DNA from: Oceanicella actignis
Lineage (GTDB): Bacteria; Pseudomonadota; Alphaproteobacteria; Rhodobacterales; Rhodobacteraceae
NCBI RefSeq assembly: GCF_008124525.1
Contig: NZ_VNHJ01000002.1
Location: 186,001 to 250,000 of the forward strand
DNA length: 64,000 nucleotides
Direction of reading: 5' to 3'
This document shows, piece after piece, positions 54,153 to 63,544 of the stretch; position 1 is the first letter of the stretch; each line of letters begins with the position of its first letter. The position numbers and the translations under genes were made by a program. Under the pieces are notes generated by a model. It did not search any database and was not told the origin of the DNA. It worked only from the letters and a program-made list of their open reading frames with translations.

Positions 54153-55931
54153 ATGCCCACCTACACCCCCCCCATCCGCGACATGCTGTTCGCGATGCAC
54201 GAGACGCTGAAGATCCAGGAGGCCGCCGGCGTCGCCGGCTACGAGGACATGACCGAGGACTTCACCTCGGCCATCCTCGAAGAGGCCGGCAAGATCGCGC
54301 GCGACGTGCTGGCGCCGCTCAACCGCGTCGGCGACGTCGAGGGCTGCGCCTTCGAGAACGGCGTCGTGCGCGCCCCCAAGGGCTTCAAGGAGGCCTTCGA
54401 CACCCTGCGCGAAGGCGGCTGGACCGGGCTTGACTGCGACCCCGAATATGGCGGGCAGGGCATGCCCTACATCCTGGCCACCGCGGTGGGCGAGATGCAC
54501 TCGGCCGCCAACATGGCCTTCTCCATGTATCCGGGCCTGACCCACGGCGCCTATTCGGCCATCCGCGCCCATGGCTCGGAAGAGCAGAAGCGCACCTATC
54601 TGCCCAAGATGGTGACCTGCGAGTGGACGGGCACCATGAACCTGACCGAGCCCCATTGCGGCACCGATCTGGGCCTGTTGCGCACCAAGGCCGAGCCGCA
54701 GGAGGACGGAACCTACCGCATCACCGGCCAGAAGATCTTCATCTCGGCCGGCGAGCACGACATGTCCGAGAACATCATCCACCTTGTGCTGGCCAAGATC
54801 CCCGGCGGCCCCGAGGGGGTGAAGGGCATCTCGCTGTTCATCGTGCCCAAGTTCCTGGTCAACGAGGACGGCAGCCTTGGCGCGCGCAACGCCGTCTCGT
54901 GCGGCAAGATCGAAGAGAAGATGGGCATCCACGGCAACGCGACCTGCGTCATGAACTATGACGGCGCCGTGGGCTATCTGGTGGGCGAGAAGCACAAGGG
55001 CCTGCGCGCCATGTTCACGATGATGAACGAGGCCCGCATCGGCGTCGGCATGCAGGGCCTGGCGCAGGCCGCCGTCGCCTACGAGAACGCCGTCGCCTAC
55101 GCCAGGGACCGCCTGCAGGGCCGCGCGGTGACCGGCGCCGCGGCGCCCGACAAGCCGGCCGATCCGCTGATCGTGCATCCCGACGTGCGCCGCATGCTGA
55201 TGGACCAGAAGGCCTTCGTCGAGGGCGCGCGCATGTTCGTGCTGTGGGGCGCCTCGCTGATCGACCGCGAGCTGCGCGGCGGCGACAAGGACGCGGCCGG
55301 CCTGATCGCGCTGATGACGCCGGTCATCAAGGGCTTCCTGACCGACAAGGCGTTCGAGTCCACGGTCCAGGCGCAGCAGATCTTCGGCGGCCACGGCTAC
55401 ATCGAGGAATGGGGCATGTCGCAGTTCGTGCGCGACGCCCGCATCACCATGATCTACGAGGGCGCCAACGGCATCCAGGCCCTGGACCTGGTCGGGCGCA
55501 AGCTGGGCCTCGACGGCGGCAAGCACGTCATGGCCTTCTTCGAGATGGTCAAGACCTTCATCAAGCAGAACGAGGGCGACCCCGAGCTGGCGAAGGACTT
55601 CCTCGAGCCGCTGAAGAAGGCCTCGAAGGACCTGCAGGCCGCGGCCATGTTCTTCATGCAGCAGGGCATGAAGAACCCCAACGAGGCGCTGGCCGGCTCG
55701 ACCGACTTCATGCACCTGTTCGGCCATGTCTGCCTTGGCTACGCCTGGTCGATGATGGCCAAGGCCGCGCGCGAGGCCATCGCCGCCGGCAAGGACGACC
55801 CGTTCTACGCCGCCAAGCTGGCCACGGGGCGCTACTACATGGCCCGTCACCTGCCCGAGACGGCGCTGCGCCTGGCGCGCATCCAGACCGGCGCCGCCCC
55901 GGTCATGGCGCTGGACGCCGAGGCGTTCTGA
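54153..55931 (+). CDS. Acyl-CoA dehydrogenase, large (~590-residue) type
   Basis: A 592-residue flavoenzyme of the long FadE/DmdC-like class: extra N-terminal piece ([15 protein letters not shown]), middle FAD domain ([18 protein letters not shown]), C-terminal domain with [38 protein letters not shown]. The catalytic base is likely the Glu in IYEG, and a C-terminal extension of about 130 residues follows. It carries out the first oxidation of acyl-CoA in the cytoplasm. Beta-oxidation neighbours support fatty-acid use; 3-methylmercaptopropionyl-CoA dehydrogenases belong to the same class and cannot be excluded. GGGAG precedes the ATG. Confidence 0.92.
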   Translation: MPTYTPPIRDMLFAMHETLKIQEAAGVAGYEDMTEDFTSAILEEAGKIARDVLAPLNRVGDVEGCAFENGVVRAPKGFKEAFDTLREGGWTGLDCDPEYGGQGMPYILATAVGEMHSAANMAFSMYPGLTHGAYSAIRAHGSEEQKRTYLPKMVTCEWTGTMNLTEPHCGTDLGLLRTKAEPQEDGTYRITGQKIFISAGEHDMSENIIHLVLAKIPGGPEGVKGISLFIVPKFLVNEDGSLGARNAVSCGKIEEKMGIHGNATCVMNYDGAVGYLVGEKHKGLRAMFTMMNEARIGVGMQGLAQAAVAYENAVAYARDRLQGRAVTGAAAPDKPADPLIVHPDVRRMLMDQKAFVEGARMFVLWGASLIDRELRGGDKDAAGLIALMTPVIKGFLTDKAFESTVQAQQIFGGHGYIEEWGMSQFVRDARITMIYEGANGIQALDLVGRKLGLDGGKHVMAFFEMVKTFIKQNEGDPELAKDFLEPLKKASKDLQAAAMFFMQQGMKNPNEALAGSTDFMHLFGHVCLGYAWSMMAKAAREAIAAGKDDPFYAAKLATGRYYMARHLPETALRLARIQTGAAPVMALDAEAF

Positions 55932-56039
55932 GCAAACGGCGCGGGGGCGGCCCGTCCGCGCCCCGCGCCGCCCGCGCGCGCCGGGAGGGGCGCGCGCCGC
56001 ACATGGGCGCGGCCCGCCGCGCCGCAGGGAGAGATCCGC

Positions 56040-56663
56040 ATGACCTACAAGCTTCATTGCTTCGCCCAGTCGGGCAACGCCTACAAGGCGGCGCTGTATC
56101 TGGAGCTGGCCGGCGCCGACTGGCAGCCCGTCTTCGTCAACTTCTTCGAGGGGCAGCACCGCTCGGCCGATTACCTCGAGAAGAACGACATGGGCCAGGT
56201 GCCGCTGCTCGAGCATGAGGGGCGCAGCATCAGCCAGTCGGCCGTGATCCTGGACTACGTTTCCGAGCGCGAGGGCAAGTTCCGCTGGGCGAACGAGGAC
56301 GAGCGCCTCGAGGTGTTCCGCTGGCTGTTCTGGGACAATTACAGCTTCACCTCCATCGTCGCCCCGCTGCGCTTCATCGGCCACTTCATGCCCGAGGACA
56401 AGCGCGACCCCGCGGTGCTCGGCTTTCTGCAGTCGCGCCTGAAGGGCGCGCTCAAGACCCTGGACCAGCGCCTGTCGGGCCGCGACTTCGTGGCCACGCC
56501 GGGCCTGTCCATCGCCGATCTGTCGATCTGCGGCTACCTCTACTATGGCGAGGAGCTGCCCTTCGACCTCGGCGCCTATCCCAACATCGTCGCCTGGCTT
56601 GACCGCATCAAGGCGATGCCGGGCTGGAAGGCCCCCTACGACCTGATGCCGAAATCCGCCTGA
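56040..56663 (+). CDS. Glutathione S-transferase family protein
   Basis: A 207-residue GST. The thioredoxin-like N-terminal domain has CFAQSGNAYKAALYLELAG with a Ser/Asn active-site region, GQVPLLEHEGRSISQSAVILDYV for glutathione binding, and the C-terminal helical domain has the GLSIADLSICGYLYY N-capping Asp. The substrate is unknown. Its place between acyl-CoA dehydrogenase and thiolase suggests handling of a reactive intermediate or a glutathione-linked substrate. GGGAGAG precedes the ATG. Confidence 0.92.
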   Translation: MTYKLHCFAQSGNAYKAALYLELAGADWQPVFVNFFEGQHRSADYLEKNDMGQVPLLEHEGRSISQSAVILDYVSEREGKFRWANEDERLEVFRWLFWDNYSFTSIVAPLRFIGHFMPEDKRDPAVLGFLQSRLKGALKTLDQRLSGRDFVATPGLSIADLSICGYLYYGEELPFDLGAYPNIVAWLDRIKAMPGWKAPYDLMPKSA

Positions 56664-56692
56664 GCGATCGGCCTGCAAGGAAGGACTCGAAC

Positions 56693-57904
56693 ATGACCGA
56701 GGCATACATCTACGACGCCGTGCGCACCCCGCGCGGCAAGGGCCGCAAGGACGGCAGCCTGCACGAGGTCACCTCGGTGCGGCTGTCGGCCGAGGTGCTC
56801 AACGAGCTCAAGCGCCGCAACGAGGGGCTCGACACCTCGAAGATCGAGGACGTGATCTGGGGCAACGTCACCCAGGTCGGCGAGCAGGGCGCGTGCCTGG
56901 CGCGCTCGGCGGTGCTCTACTCGGACTACGACCAGAAGGCGCCGGGGCTGTCCATCAACCGCTTCTGCGCCTCGGGCATGGAGGCGGTGAACATCGCCGC
57001 CAACCAGGCCAAGGGCGCGGGCGGCATGTATGTGGCCGGCGGCGTCGAGATGATGTCGCGCGTGCCCATGGGCTCGGACGGCGCCGCGATCGCCGTGGAC
57101 CCGACGCTGGCGTGGAAAAGCTACTTCGTGCCGCAGGGCATCTCGGCCGACATCATCGCCACGAAATACGGCTTCAGCCGCGACGACTGCGACGCCTACG
57201 CGGTGGAATCGCAAAAGCGCGCCGCCCGCGCCTGGGCCGAGGGCCGCTTCGCGCGCTCGGTGATGACCGTGCGCGACCAGAACGGCCTGCCGATCCTCGA
57301 GCGCGACGAATACATCCGCCCCGACACCGACATGCAGAGCCTGGGCGCGCTCAAGCCCGCCTTCAAGGACATGGGCGAGACCATGCCCGGCTTCGACAAG
57401 GTGGCGATCCTGAAATACCCCGAGCTCGAGCGCATCGAGCACGTCCACCACGCGGGCAACTCGTCGGGCATCGTCGACGGCGCGGCGGGCGTGCTGGTCG
57501 GCTCGAAAGAGGCGGGCGAGGCCATGGGCCTGAAGCCGCGCGCGCGCATCCGCGCCGTGGCGCGGGTGGGCACCGACCCGACCATCATGCTGACCGGGCC
57601 GGTTCCGGCCACCCAGCGCGTGCTCGAGAACGCGGGCATGTCCATCAAGGACATCGACCTGTTCGAGGTGAACGAGGCCTTCGCCTCGGTGGTGCTGCTG
57701 TTCATGCAGGCCTTCGACGTGGACCATGACAAGGTCAACGTGAACGGGGGCGCCATCGCCATGGGCCATCCGCTGGGCGCGACCGGCGCCATGATCATCA
57801 ACACCGCGCTCGACGAGCTCGAGCGCACGGGCAAGGGCACCGCGCTGTGCACCCTGTGCGTCGCCTCGGGCATGGGCGCCGCCACCATCATCGAGCGCGT
57901 GTGA
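56693..57904 (+). CDS. fadA: Acetyl-CoA C-acyltransferase (thiolase)
   Basis: A 403-residue thiolase. Catalytic Cys92 lies in INRFCASGMEAV, followed by the EVNEAFAS region, His in GGAIAMGHPLGATGA and the second Cys in LCVASGMG. It cleaves 3-ketoacyl-CoA with CoA to acetyl-CoA and a shortened acyl-CoA, the last beta-oxidation step. It is followed after 8 bp by the FadB-like gene, forming the alpha and beta functions of the trifunctional-type complex. The reversed A-B order is common in alphaproteobacteria. Confidence 0.93.
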   Translation: MTEAYIYDAVRTPRGKGRKDGSLHEVTSVRLSAEVLNELKRRNEGLDTSKIEDVIWGNVTQVGEQGACLARSAVLYSDYDQKAPGLSINRFCASGMEAVNIAANQAKGAGGMYVAGGVEMMSRVPMGSDGAAIAVDPTLAWKSYFVPQGISADIIATKYGFSRDDCDAYAVESQKRAARAWAEGRFARSVMTVRDQNGLPILERDEYIRPDTDMQSLGALKPAFKDMGETMPGFDKVAILKYPELERIEHVHHAGNSSGIVDGAAGVLVGSKEAGEAMGLKPRARIRAVARVGTDPTIMLTGPVPATQRVLENAGMSIKDIDLFEVNEAFASVVLLFMQAFDVDHDKVNVNGGAIAMGHPLGATGAMIINTALDELERTGKGTALCTLCVASGMGAATIIERV

Positions 57905-57912
57905 GGACCGAC

Positions 57913-60120
57913 ATGACCGACATCTTCAAATACGACGTTGACGCCGACGGCGTCGCCACCCTGACCTGGGACCTGCCGGGCAAGTCCATGAACGTCATGA
58001 CGCTCGAGGGGCTGGAAAGCCTGAACGCGGGCGTGGACAAGGCGCTGGGCGATCCGGCGGTCAAGGGCCTGATCATCACCTCGGCCAAGCCCGACTTCGC
58101 CGGCGGCATGGACCTGAACATCCTGGCCGGCATGAAGCGCCAGGCCGGCGACGACCCCGCGCGCGGGCTGTTCGAGGGCACGATGCGCATGCACGAGCTC
58201 TTGCGCAAGATCGAGCTGGGCGGCGCCGACCGCAAGACCATGAAGGGCGGCAAGCCCGTGGTCTGGGCCTGCCCCGGCACGGCCGCGGGCATCGGGCTCG
58301 AGATCGGCCTGGCCTGCCACCGGCGCATCGCCGCCGACAACCCCAAGGCCAAGATCGGCCTGCCCGAGATCCTGGTCGGCATCTTCCCCGGCGGCGGCGG
58401 CACGACGCGCCTTGCGTGGATGCTGGGCGCCATGGCCGCGGCCCCGCTGCTGCTCGAGGGCAAGATGCTGGCGCCGGCCAAGGCCAAGGCCGCCGGCGTC
58501 GTCGACGAGGTCGTTCCCGCCGACCAGCTGCTGGCCCGCGCGAAGGAGTGGGTGCTGAACGCCGGCCCCGACGACGTCGTCAAGCCCTGGGACAAGAAGG
58601 GCTACAAGATCCCGGGCGGCGCGCCCTATCACCCGGCGGGCTTCCAGACCTTCGTCGGCGCCTCGGCGATGATCCACGCGCGCACGCAGGGCGTCTATCC
58701 CGCGGCGCAGGCGCTGCTGGCGGCGGTCTACGAGGGCATGCTGGTGCCCTTCGACACCGCGCTCAAGATCGAGGCGCGCTGGTTCACCAAGGTGCTGATG
58801 AACCCGTCCTCCGAGGCGATGATCCGCTCGCTGTTCATCAACAAGGAGGCGCTCGAGAAGGGCGCCGTGCGGCCGGCCGGCGTGCCCGACATGCGCGTGC
58901 GTAAGCTGGGCGTTCTGGGCGCGGGCATGATGGGCGCGGGCATCGCCTTCGTCGCCGCGCGCGCCGGCATCGAGGTGGTGCTCATGGACCGCGACCAGGA
59001 GGCCGCCGACCGGGGCCTGGCCACCATCGCCGGCCTGCTGGACGAGGGGGTCAAGAAGCGCAAGGTGACCGAGGCCCAGAAGGCCGAGGTGCTGGGCCGC
59101 GTCGTGGCCACGCCGGACTACGCCCGGCTCGAGGGCTGCGACCTGGTGATCGAGGCGGTGTTCGAGGACATGGGCGTGAAGGCCGACGTCACCGCCAAGG
59201 CCGAGGCCGTCATTCCCGAGGACGCGATCTTCGCCTCGAACACCTCGACCCTGCCGATCACCGAGCTGGCGAAGGCCTCGAAGCGGCCCGAGCGTTTCAT
59301 CGGCATCCACTTCTTCTCGCCGGTGCACAAGATGGCGCTGGTCGAGATCATCAAGGGCAAGCAGACCGGCGACGAGGCCGTGGCCAAGGCGCTGGACTTC
59401 GTGCGCCAGATCCGCAAGACGCCGATCGTGGTCAACGATGCGCGCTTCTTCTACGCCAACCGCTGCATCATCCCCTACGGCGCCGAGGCCAACCGCATGG
59501 TGGCCGAGGGCGTCGAGCCGGCGCTGATCGAGAACTCGGCGCGCCAGATGGGCATGCCGCTGGGGCCGCTGCAGCTGGGCGACGAGACCTCGATCGACCT
59601 GGCGGTGAAGATCATGAACGCCACCAAGGCGGCGCTGGGCGACGCCTATCCCGACAACCCCGGCGACGCCGTCATCCAGAAGCTCTACGAGCTGGGCCGT
59701 CTGGGGCGCAAGGCCAAGGCCGGCTTCTACGAGTATGACGAGAAGGGCAAGCGCCTGCGCATCTGGCCCGGCCTGCGCGAGCTGTTCCCCGTGCGCAAGG
59801 ATCAGCCCTCGAAGACCGAGGTGCAGAACCGCCTCATGCTGGCCCAGGTGCTCGAGGCCGTGCGCGCCTTCGAGGAAGGGGTGCTCATGGACATCCGCGA
59901 GGGCGACGTGGGCGCCATCCTGGGCTGGGGCTTCGCGCCCTGGTCGGGCGGCCCGTTCAGCTGGATCGACATGACCGGCCCGGCGAAGGTGGTCGAGATC
60001 TGCGAGGACCTCGCCGCCCGCCACGGCCCGCGCTTCGCGCCGCCGGCGCTGCTCAAGGAGCTGGCCGCGAAGGGCGAGACCTTCTACGGCCGCTTCGACG
60101 CGGCGAAGAAGGCGGCCTGA
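57913..60120 (+). CDS. fadB: Fatty-acid oxidation multifunctional enzyme (enoyl-CoA hydratase/3-hydroxyacyl-CoA dehydrogenase)
   Basis: A 735-residue fusion. Residues 1 to about 300 are a crotonase (CPGTAAGIGLEIGLACHRRIAA with the oxyanion hole, and KIGLPEILVGIFPGGGGTTRL). Residues about 320-735 are an NAD-dependent 3-hydroxyacyl-CoA dehydrogenase (GVLGAGMMGAGIAFVAARAG, FASNTSTLPI, GIHFFSPVHKMALVEII). It hydrates and oxidises acyl-CoA in one protein. The start MTDIFKYDV at 57913 follows the thiolase by 8 bp. A strong terminator ends the operon. Confidence 0.94.
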   Translation: MTDIFKYDVDADGVATLTWDLPGKSMNVMTLEGLESLNAGVDKALGDPAVKGLIITSAKPDFAGGMDLNILAGMKRQAGDDPARGLFEGTMRMHELLRKIELGGADRKTMKGGKPVVWACPGTAAGIGLEIGLACHRRIAADNPKAKIGLPEILVGIFPGGGGTTRLAWMLGAMAAAPLLLEGKMLAPAKAKAAGVVDEVVPADQLLARAKEWVLNAGPDDVVKPWDKKGYKIPGGAPYHPAGFQTFVGASAMIHARTQGVYPAAQALLAAVYEGMLVPFDTALKIEARWFTKVLMNPSSEAMIRSLFINKEALEKGAVRPAGVPDMRVRKLGVLGAGMMGAGIAFVAARAGIEVVLMDRDQEAADRGLATIAGLLDEGVKKRKVTEAQKAEVLGRVVATPDYARLEGCDLVIEAVFEDMGVKADVTAKAEAVIPEDAIFASNTSTLPITELAKASKRPERFIGIHFFSPVHKMALVEIIKGKQTGDEAVAKALDFVRQIRKTPIVVNDARFFYANRCIIPYGAEANRMVAEGVEPALIENSARQMGMPLGPLQLGDETSIDLAVKIMNATKAALGDAYPDNPGDAVIQKLYELGRLGRKAKAGFYEYDEKGKRLRIWPGLRELFPVRKDQPSKTEVQNRLMLAQVLEAVRAFEEGVLMDIREGDVGAILGWGFAPWSGGPFSWIDMTGPAKVVEICEDLAARHGPRFAPPALLKELAAKGETFYGRFDAAKKAA

Positions 60121-60175
60121 GCGCCGCGGGGGCCGGCGCGCGCCGCCGGCCCGCCTCGCCGAACGCCGCAACGAG

Positions 60176-60207
60176 AACGCCCGCCGGAAGGACTCCGGCG
60201 GGCGTTT
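60176..60207. terminator. Terminator between fadB and rpoH
   Basis: Perfect 13-bp arms, AACGCCCGCCGGA and TCCGGCGGGCGTT, 5-base loop, then TTTCGC on the plus strand. It lies between convergent genes and can serve both. Confidence 0.8.
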
Positions 60208-60242
60208 CGCATGTCGGGCGCCGGGGGGCGCGGGGGCGGGCG

Positions 60243-61127
60243 TCAGAGGGCGGCGACCAGCTCGCGCGCCTCGGGGCCCACCGATTCCTCCATGCGCTGG
60301 CGCATCTTGCGCAGCGCCTGCGCCTCGAGCTGGCGCACCCGCTCCTTCGACAGGTTCAGCTCGGCGCCCAGGCTTTCCAGCGTGCGGGCCGGATCGCGCA
60401 GCTTGCGCGCCGCGATGATCAGCTGCTCGCGCTCGGTCAACGCGCCCATCGCGTCGCGGATCCAGGCGCGCGCGGCGGCCAGGTCGCGCCGGCGGCCGAC
60501 GATCTCGTCGGCCTGGGGGCCTTCGTCCTCAAGCGTCTCGACCCATTCGCGTCCCTCTTCGCCCGACTGCAGGGCGTTGAGCGAGAAGTCCGAGCCCGCA
60601 AGCCGGCCCTCCATCATCTCGACGTCGCGCAGCGACAGGCCCAGATCCTGCGCGATGCGCTCGCGGATCTGGTCGCCGGCCAGGGGCTCGTCGCCCTGCC
60701 AGGCCTCGCGCTCGACCTGGGCGCGCACGCGGCGCATGTTGAAGAAGAGCGACTTCTGCGCCGAGGTCGAGCCCGTGCGCACCAGCGACCAGTTGCGCAT
60801 CACATAGTCCTGGATCGAGGCCTTGACCCACCACGCGGCGTAGGTCGAGAAGCGCACGCCGCGGTCGGGGTCGAACTTCTCGGCCGCCTTCATCAGCCCC
60901 ACGGCCGCCTCTTGCGTCAGATCGTTGAGCGAGGCGCCGTAGCGCCGATACTTGGCCGCCATCGACACCGCCAGCCGCATGTAGGCGGTGACCAGCCGGT
61001 GCAGCGCGCGCTCGTCGCGCTTGTCGCGCCAGCGGCGGGCCAGCTCCTGCTCGGTCTCGGCGTCGAGGAGCTCGGCCGACATGGCGGCGCGGCCGATGCC
61101 GGCGCCTTCGGGGATGCTCGTGGCCAT
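60243..61127 (-). CDS. rpoH2: RNA polymerase heat-shock-type sigma factor RpoHII
   Basis: A 294-residue sigma factor. Region 2 has DLTQEAAVGLMKAAEKFDPDRGVRFSTYAAWWVKASI; the RpoH box is QKSLFFNMRRVRA; region 4 ends with TLESLGAELNLSKERVRQLEAQAL. The N-terminal AAMSAELLDAETE marks the RpoHII branch known from Rhodobacter, which serves oxidative (singlet-oxygen) and heat stress. AAGGAG precedes the ATG. A TGATCC-type promoter lies upstream. It faces the fadB operon. Confidence 0.92.
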   Translation of the reverse strand: MATSIPEGAGIGRAAMSAELLDAETEQELARRWRDKRDERALHRLVTAYMRLAVSMAAKYRRYGASLNDLTQEAAVGLMKAAEKFDPDRGVRFSTYAAWWVKASIQDYVMRNWSLVRTGSTSAQKSLFFNMRRVRAQVEREAWQGDEPLAGDQIRERIAQDLGLSLRDVEMMEGRLAGSDFSLNALQSGEEGREWVETLEDEGPQADEIVGRRRDLAAARAWIRDAMGALTEREQLIIAARKLRDPARTLESLGAELNLSKERVRQLEAQALRKMRQRMEESVGPEARELVAAL

Positions 61128-61174
61128 GATGTGCTCCTTCCCGTCTTTGCCGGACGGATTTCCGGCGTGTGATG

Positions 61175-61204
61175 GCGATACGCCCCTACATGGCGATCGG
61201 ATCA
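61175..61204 (-). promoter_or_regulatory. Sigma-E (RpoE/ChrR)-type promoter of rpoH2
   Basis: On the minus strand: TGATCC (61204-61199), 18 bp, TATCGC (61180-61175), then about 48 bp to the ATG. The Rhodobacter sigma-E consensus is TGATCC-N18-TAAGA, and rpoHII is a known sigma-E target. The -35 match is exact and the spacing exact; the -10 matches partly. Confidence 0.65.
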
Positions 61205-61288
61205 CCCTGGCCGCAAGCTTATCGACAAAAAAACTCGGAAATGTGACGGGGCGCGGGGCGCTCCTCGCGCAATCGTGATCGCGCGCGA

Positions 61289-62038
61289 TCAGAGCCCGTC
61301 CGGGTAGCGCACCTGCACCAGATAGAGCCCGTCGGGCGGCGCCACCGGACCGCATTGCGCGCGGTCGCGCGCGGCCAGCGCCCGGGCCACGCGCTCGGGC
61401 GGCCACTTGCCCGCGCCCACGCGCTCGAGCGTGCCGACGAAGCTGCGCACCTGGTTGTGCAGGAACGAGCGCGCGCGCACATGAAAGCGGATCTCGTCGC
61501 CCAGCTGCTCGATCTCGAGCGCGTCCAGCGTGCGCACGGGCGATTTCGCCTGGCAGATGGACGAGCGGAAGGTGGTGAAGTCGTGCCGGCCCACCAGATG
61601 GGCGGCGGCGCGGCGCATGGCCTCGACGTCCAGCGCCGCGGGCACGCGCCAGGCCAGCCCGCGCTCGATGGTCAGCGGCGCGCGGCGGCAGATCACGCGG
61701 TAAAGATAGCGCCGCTCGATCGCGTCGAAGCGCGCGTGGAAATCGTCGGGCGCGGGCGCGGCGGCGGTCACCGCCACGGGCGCGGGCTTGAGATGCCAGT
61801 TGAGGGCCTCGGCCAGGCGGAACGGGTCCCATTCGCGCGACAGGTCGCAATGGGCGACCTGCCCGGTGGCGTGCACCCCCGCATCGGTGCGCCCGGCCCC
61901 CGTCGCCGTCGGCGCGGCCGGATCGATGCGCGCCAGCGCGGCCTCGAGCGCGCCCTGCACCGAGGGCCGGTCCTCCTGCCGCTGCCAGCCCGAGAAGGGG
62001 CCGCCGTGATACTCTATGGTCAGCTTGTAGCGAGGCAT
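61289..62038 (-). CDS. truA: tRNA pseudouridine(38-40) synthase
   Basis: A 249-residue TruA. Catalytic Asp52 is in [15 protein letters not shown]; other family marks are [37 protein letters not shown] and [14 protein letters not shown]. It isomerises uridines 38-40 in the anticodon arm of several tRNAs. It stands alone on the minus strand, divergent from the YcjX gene. Confidence 0.95.
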   Translation of the reverse strand: MPRYKLTIEYHGGPFSGWQRQEDRPSVQGALEAALARIDPAAPTATGAGRTDAGVHATGQVAHCDLSREWDPFRLAEALNWHLKPAPVAVTAAAPAPDDFHARFDAIERRYLYRVICRRAPLTIERGLAWRVPAALDVEAMRRAAAHLVGRHDFTTFRSSICQAKSPVRTLDALEIEQLGDEIRFHVRARSFLHNQVRSFVGTLERVGAGKWPPERVARALAARDRAQCGPVAPPDGLYLVQVRYPDGL

Positions 62039-62134
62039 GGCGCCTCGTGCCGCGATCGGCGACAAAAGGCAAGGCCTCGCGCCCGCGCGGCGGGGCGCCT
62101 ATATCGACGGACGAGGAACAAGGCGGGAGCGGGC

Positions 62135-63544
62135 GTGGGCATCGCGGACATTGCGGACGAGGTCGCGCGGCTGGTCGAGACGGCGCAGGACGGCGCGGCG
62201 GCGCTGTTCGAGCCGACGGTGCGGCTGGGCGTGACGGGGCTGTCGCGCGCGGGGAAGACGGTGTTCATCACCTCGCTGGTGGCGAACCTGCTGGACCGGG
62301 GCCGGATGCCGCGCCTGCGCGCCGCCGCCCAGGGGCGCATCGAGGCGGCCCAGCTGCGCCCGCAGCCCGACCGCGCGGCGCCGCGCTTCGATTTCGAAAC
62401 CCATCTGGGCGCGCTGCTGGCGCCCGAGCCGCGCTGGCCCGAATCGACCCGCGCGGTCAGCCAGCTGCGCCTGTCGCTGCGCCTGCGCCCCGAGGGGTGG
62501 CTGGCCGGTCTGGCCGGGCCGCGCGTGGTGCATCTGGACATCGTGGATTACCCCGGCGAGTGGCTGCTGGACCTTGCGCTGCTGGATCTGAGCTACGACG
62601 ACTGGTCCGAGCGCGCCCTGGCCGAGGCCCGCGCCCCCGCCCGCGCCCTGCACGCCGCGCCCTGGCTGGCGCGTCTGGGCGCGGTCGATCCCGCCGGCCC
62701 GTGGGACGAGGGTCCGGCGCGCGCGCTGGCCGAGGCCTTCGCCGCCTATCTCGAGGCGTGCCGCCGGGCGGGGCTGTCGGGGCTGACGCCGGGGCGTTTC
62801 CTGATGCCCGGCGATCTGGCCGGCTCGCCGGCGCTGACCTTCTCGCCGCTGCCGCGCGCCGAGCGCCGCGGCGGGTTGCGCGCCGAGATGGCCAAGCGCT
62901 TCGAGGCCTACAAGCGCGCCGTGGTGCGCCCCTTCTTCCGCGATCATTTCGCGCGCATCGACCGGCAGGTGGTGCTGGTGGACGTGCTGTCGGCGCTCGG
63001 CGCCGGGCCGCAGGCGGTGGCCGATCTGCGCGCGTCCATGACCGCGGTGCTCGACGCCTTCCGCCCGGGCGAGAATTCGTGGCTGGCGCCGATCATCGGC
63101 CGGCGCGTCGACCGCATCCTGTTCGCCGCCGCCAAGGCCGACCATGTCCACCACACCCAGCATGACCGCCTGGCGGCGCTGACGGCCGAGCTGCTGCGCC
63201 GCTCGCGCGAGCGCGCGGCGTTCAAGGGCGCGCGGGTCGAGGCCATGGCGCTTGCCAGCCTGCGCGCCACGGTCGAGCAGGACGTGCGCCGCGACGGCCG
63301 CGTCCTGCATTGCGTGCGCGGCAGGCTTGCGGCCACCGGGCGCGAGGCGGCGCTGCATCCGGGCGATCTGCCCGAGGATCCGCGCCGCTTTCTCGACGCG
63401 CTGGGCGCCGAGCGTTGGCCCGAGGGCGACTTCCGCGCCATGGATTTCGCCCCGCCGCGCCTGCGGCTGGCGCCGGGCGACGGTCCGCCGCATCTGCGCC
63501 TTGATGCGGCCGCCGAGTTCCTTTTGGGAGACAAGCTGTCATGA
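62135..63544 (+). CDS. YcjX-family GTP-binding protein
   Basis: A 469-residue DUF463/YcjX protein. The N-terminal P-loop is GLSRAGKTVFITSLVANLL, with DIVDYPGEWLLDL (Walker B-like) and RILFAAAKADHVHHTQHD. These match the predicted P-loop GTPases induced by envelope or heat stress. The start is a GTG at 62135 with GGGAG upstream; a longer upstream frame overlaps truA antisense and is rejected. Its TGA overlaps the next ATG (ATGA), matching the ycjX-ycjF pair of other proteobacteria. Confidence 0.88.
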   Translation: MGIADIADEVARLVETAQDGAAALFEPTVRLGVTGLSRAGKTVFITSLVANLLDRGRMPRLRAAAQGRIEAAQLRPQPDRAAPRFDFETHLGALLAPEPRWPESTRAVSQLRLSLRLRPEGWLAGLAGPRVVHLDIVDYPGEWLLDLALLDLSYDDWSERALAEARAPARALHAAPWLARLGAVDPAGPWDEGPARALAEAFAAYLEACRRAGLSGLTPGRFLMPGDLAGSPALTFSPLPRAERRGGLRAEMAKRFEAYKRAVVRPFFRDHFARIDRQVVLVDVLSALGAGPQAVADLRASMTAVLDAFRPGENSWLAPIIGRRVDRILFAAAKADHVHHTQHDRLAALTAELLRRSRERAAFKGARVEAMALASLRATVEQDVRRDGRVLHCVRGRLAATGREAALHPGDLPEDPRRFLDALGAERWPEGDFRAMDFAPPRLRLAPGDGPPHLRLDAAAEFLLGDKLS

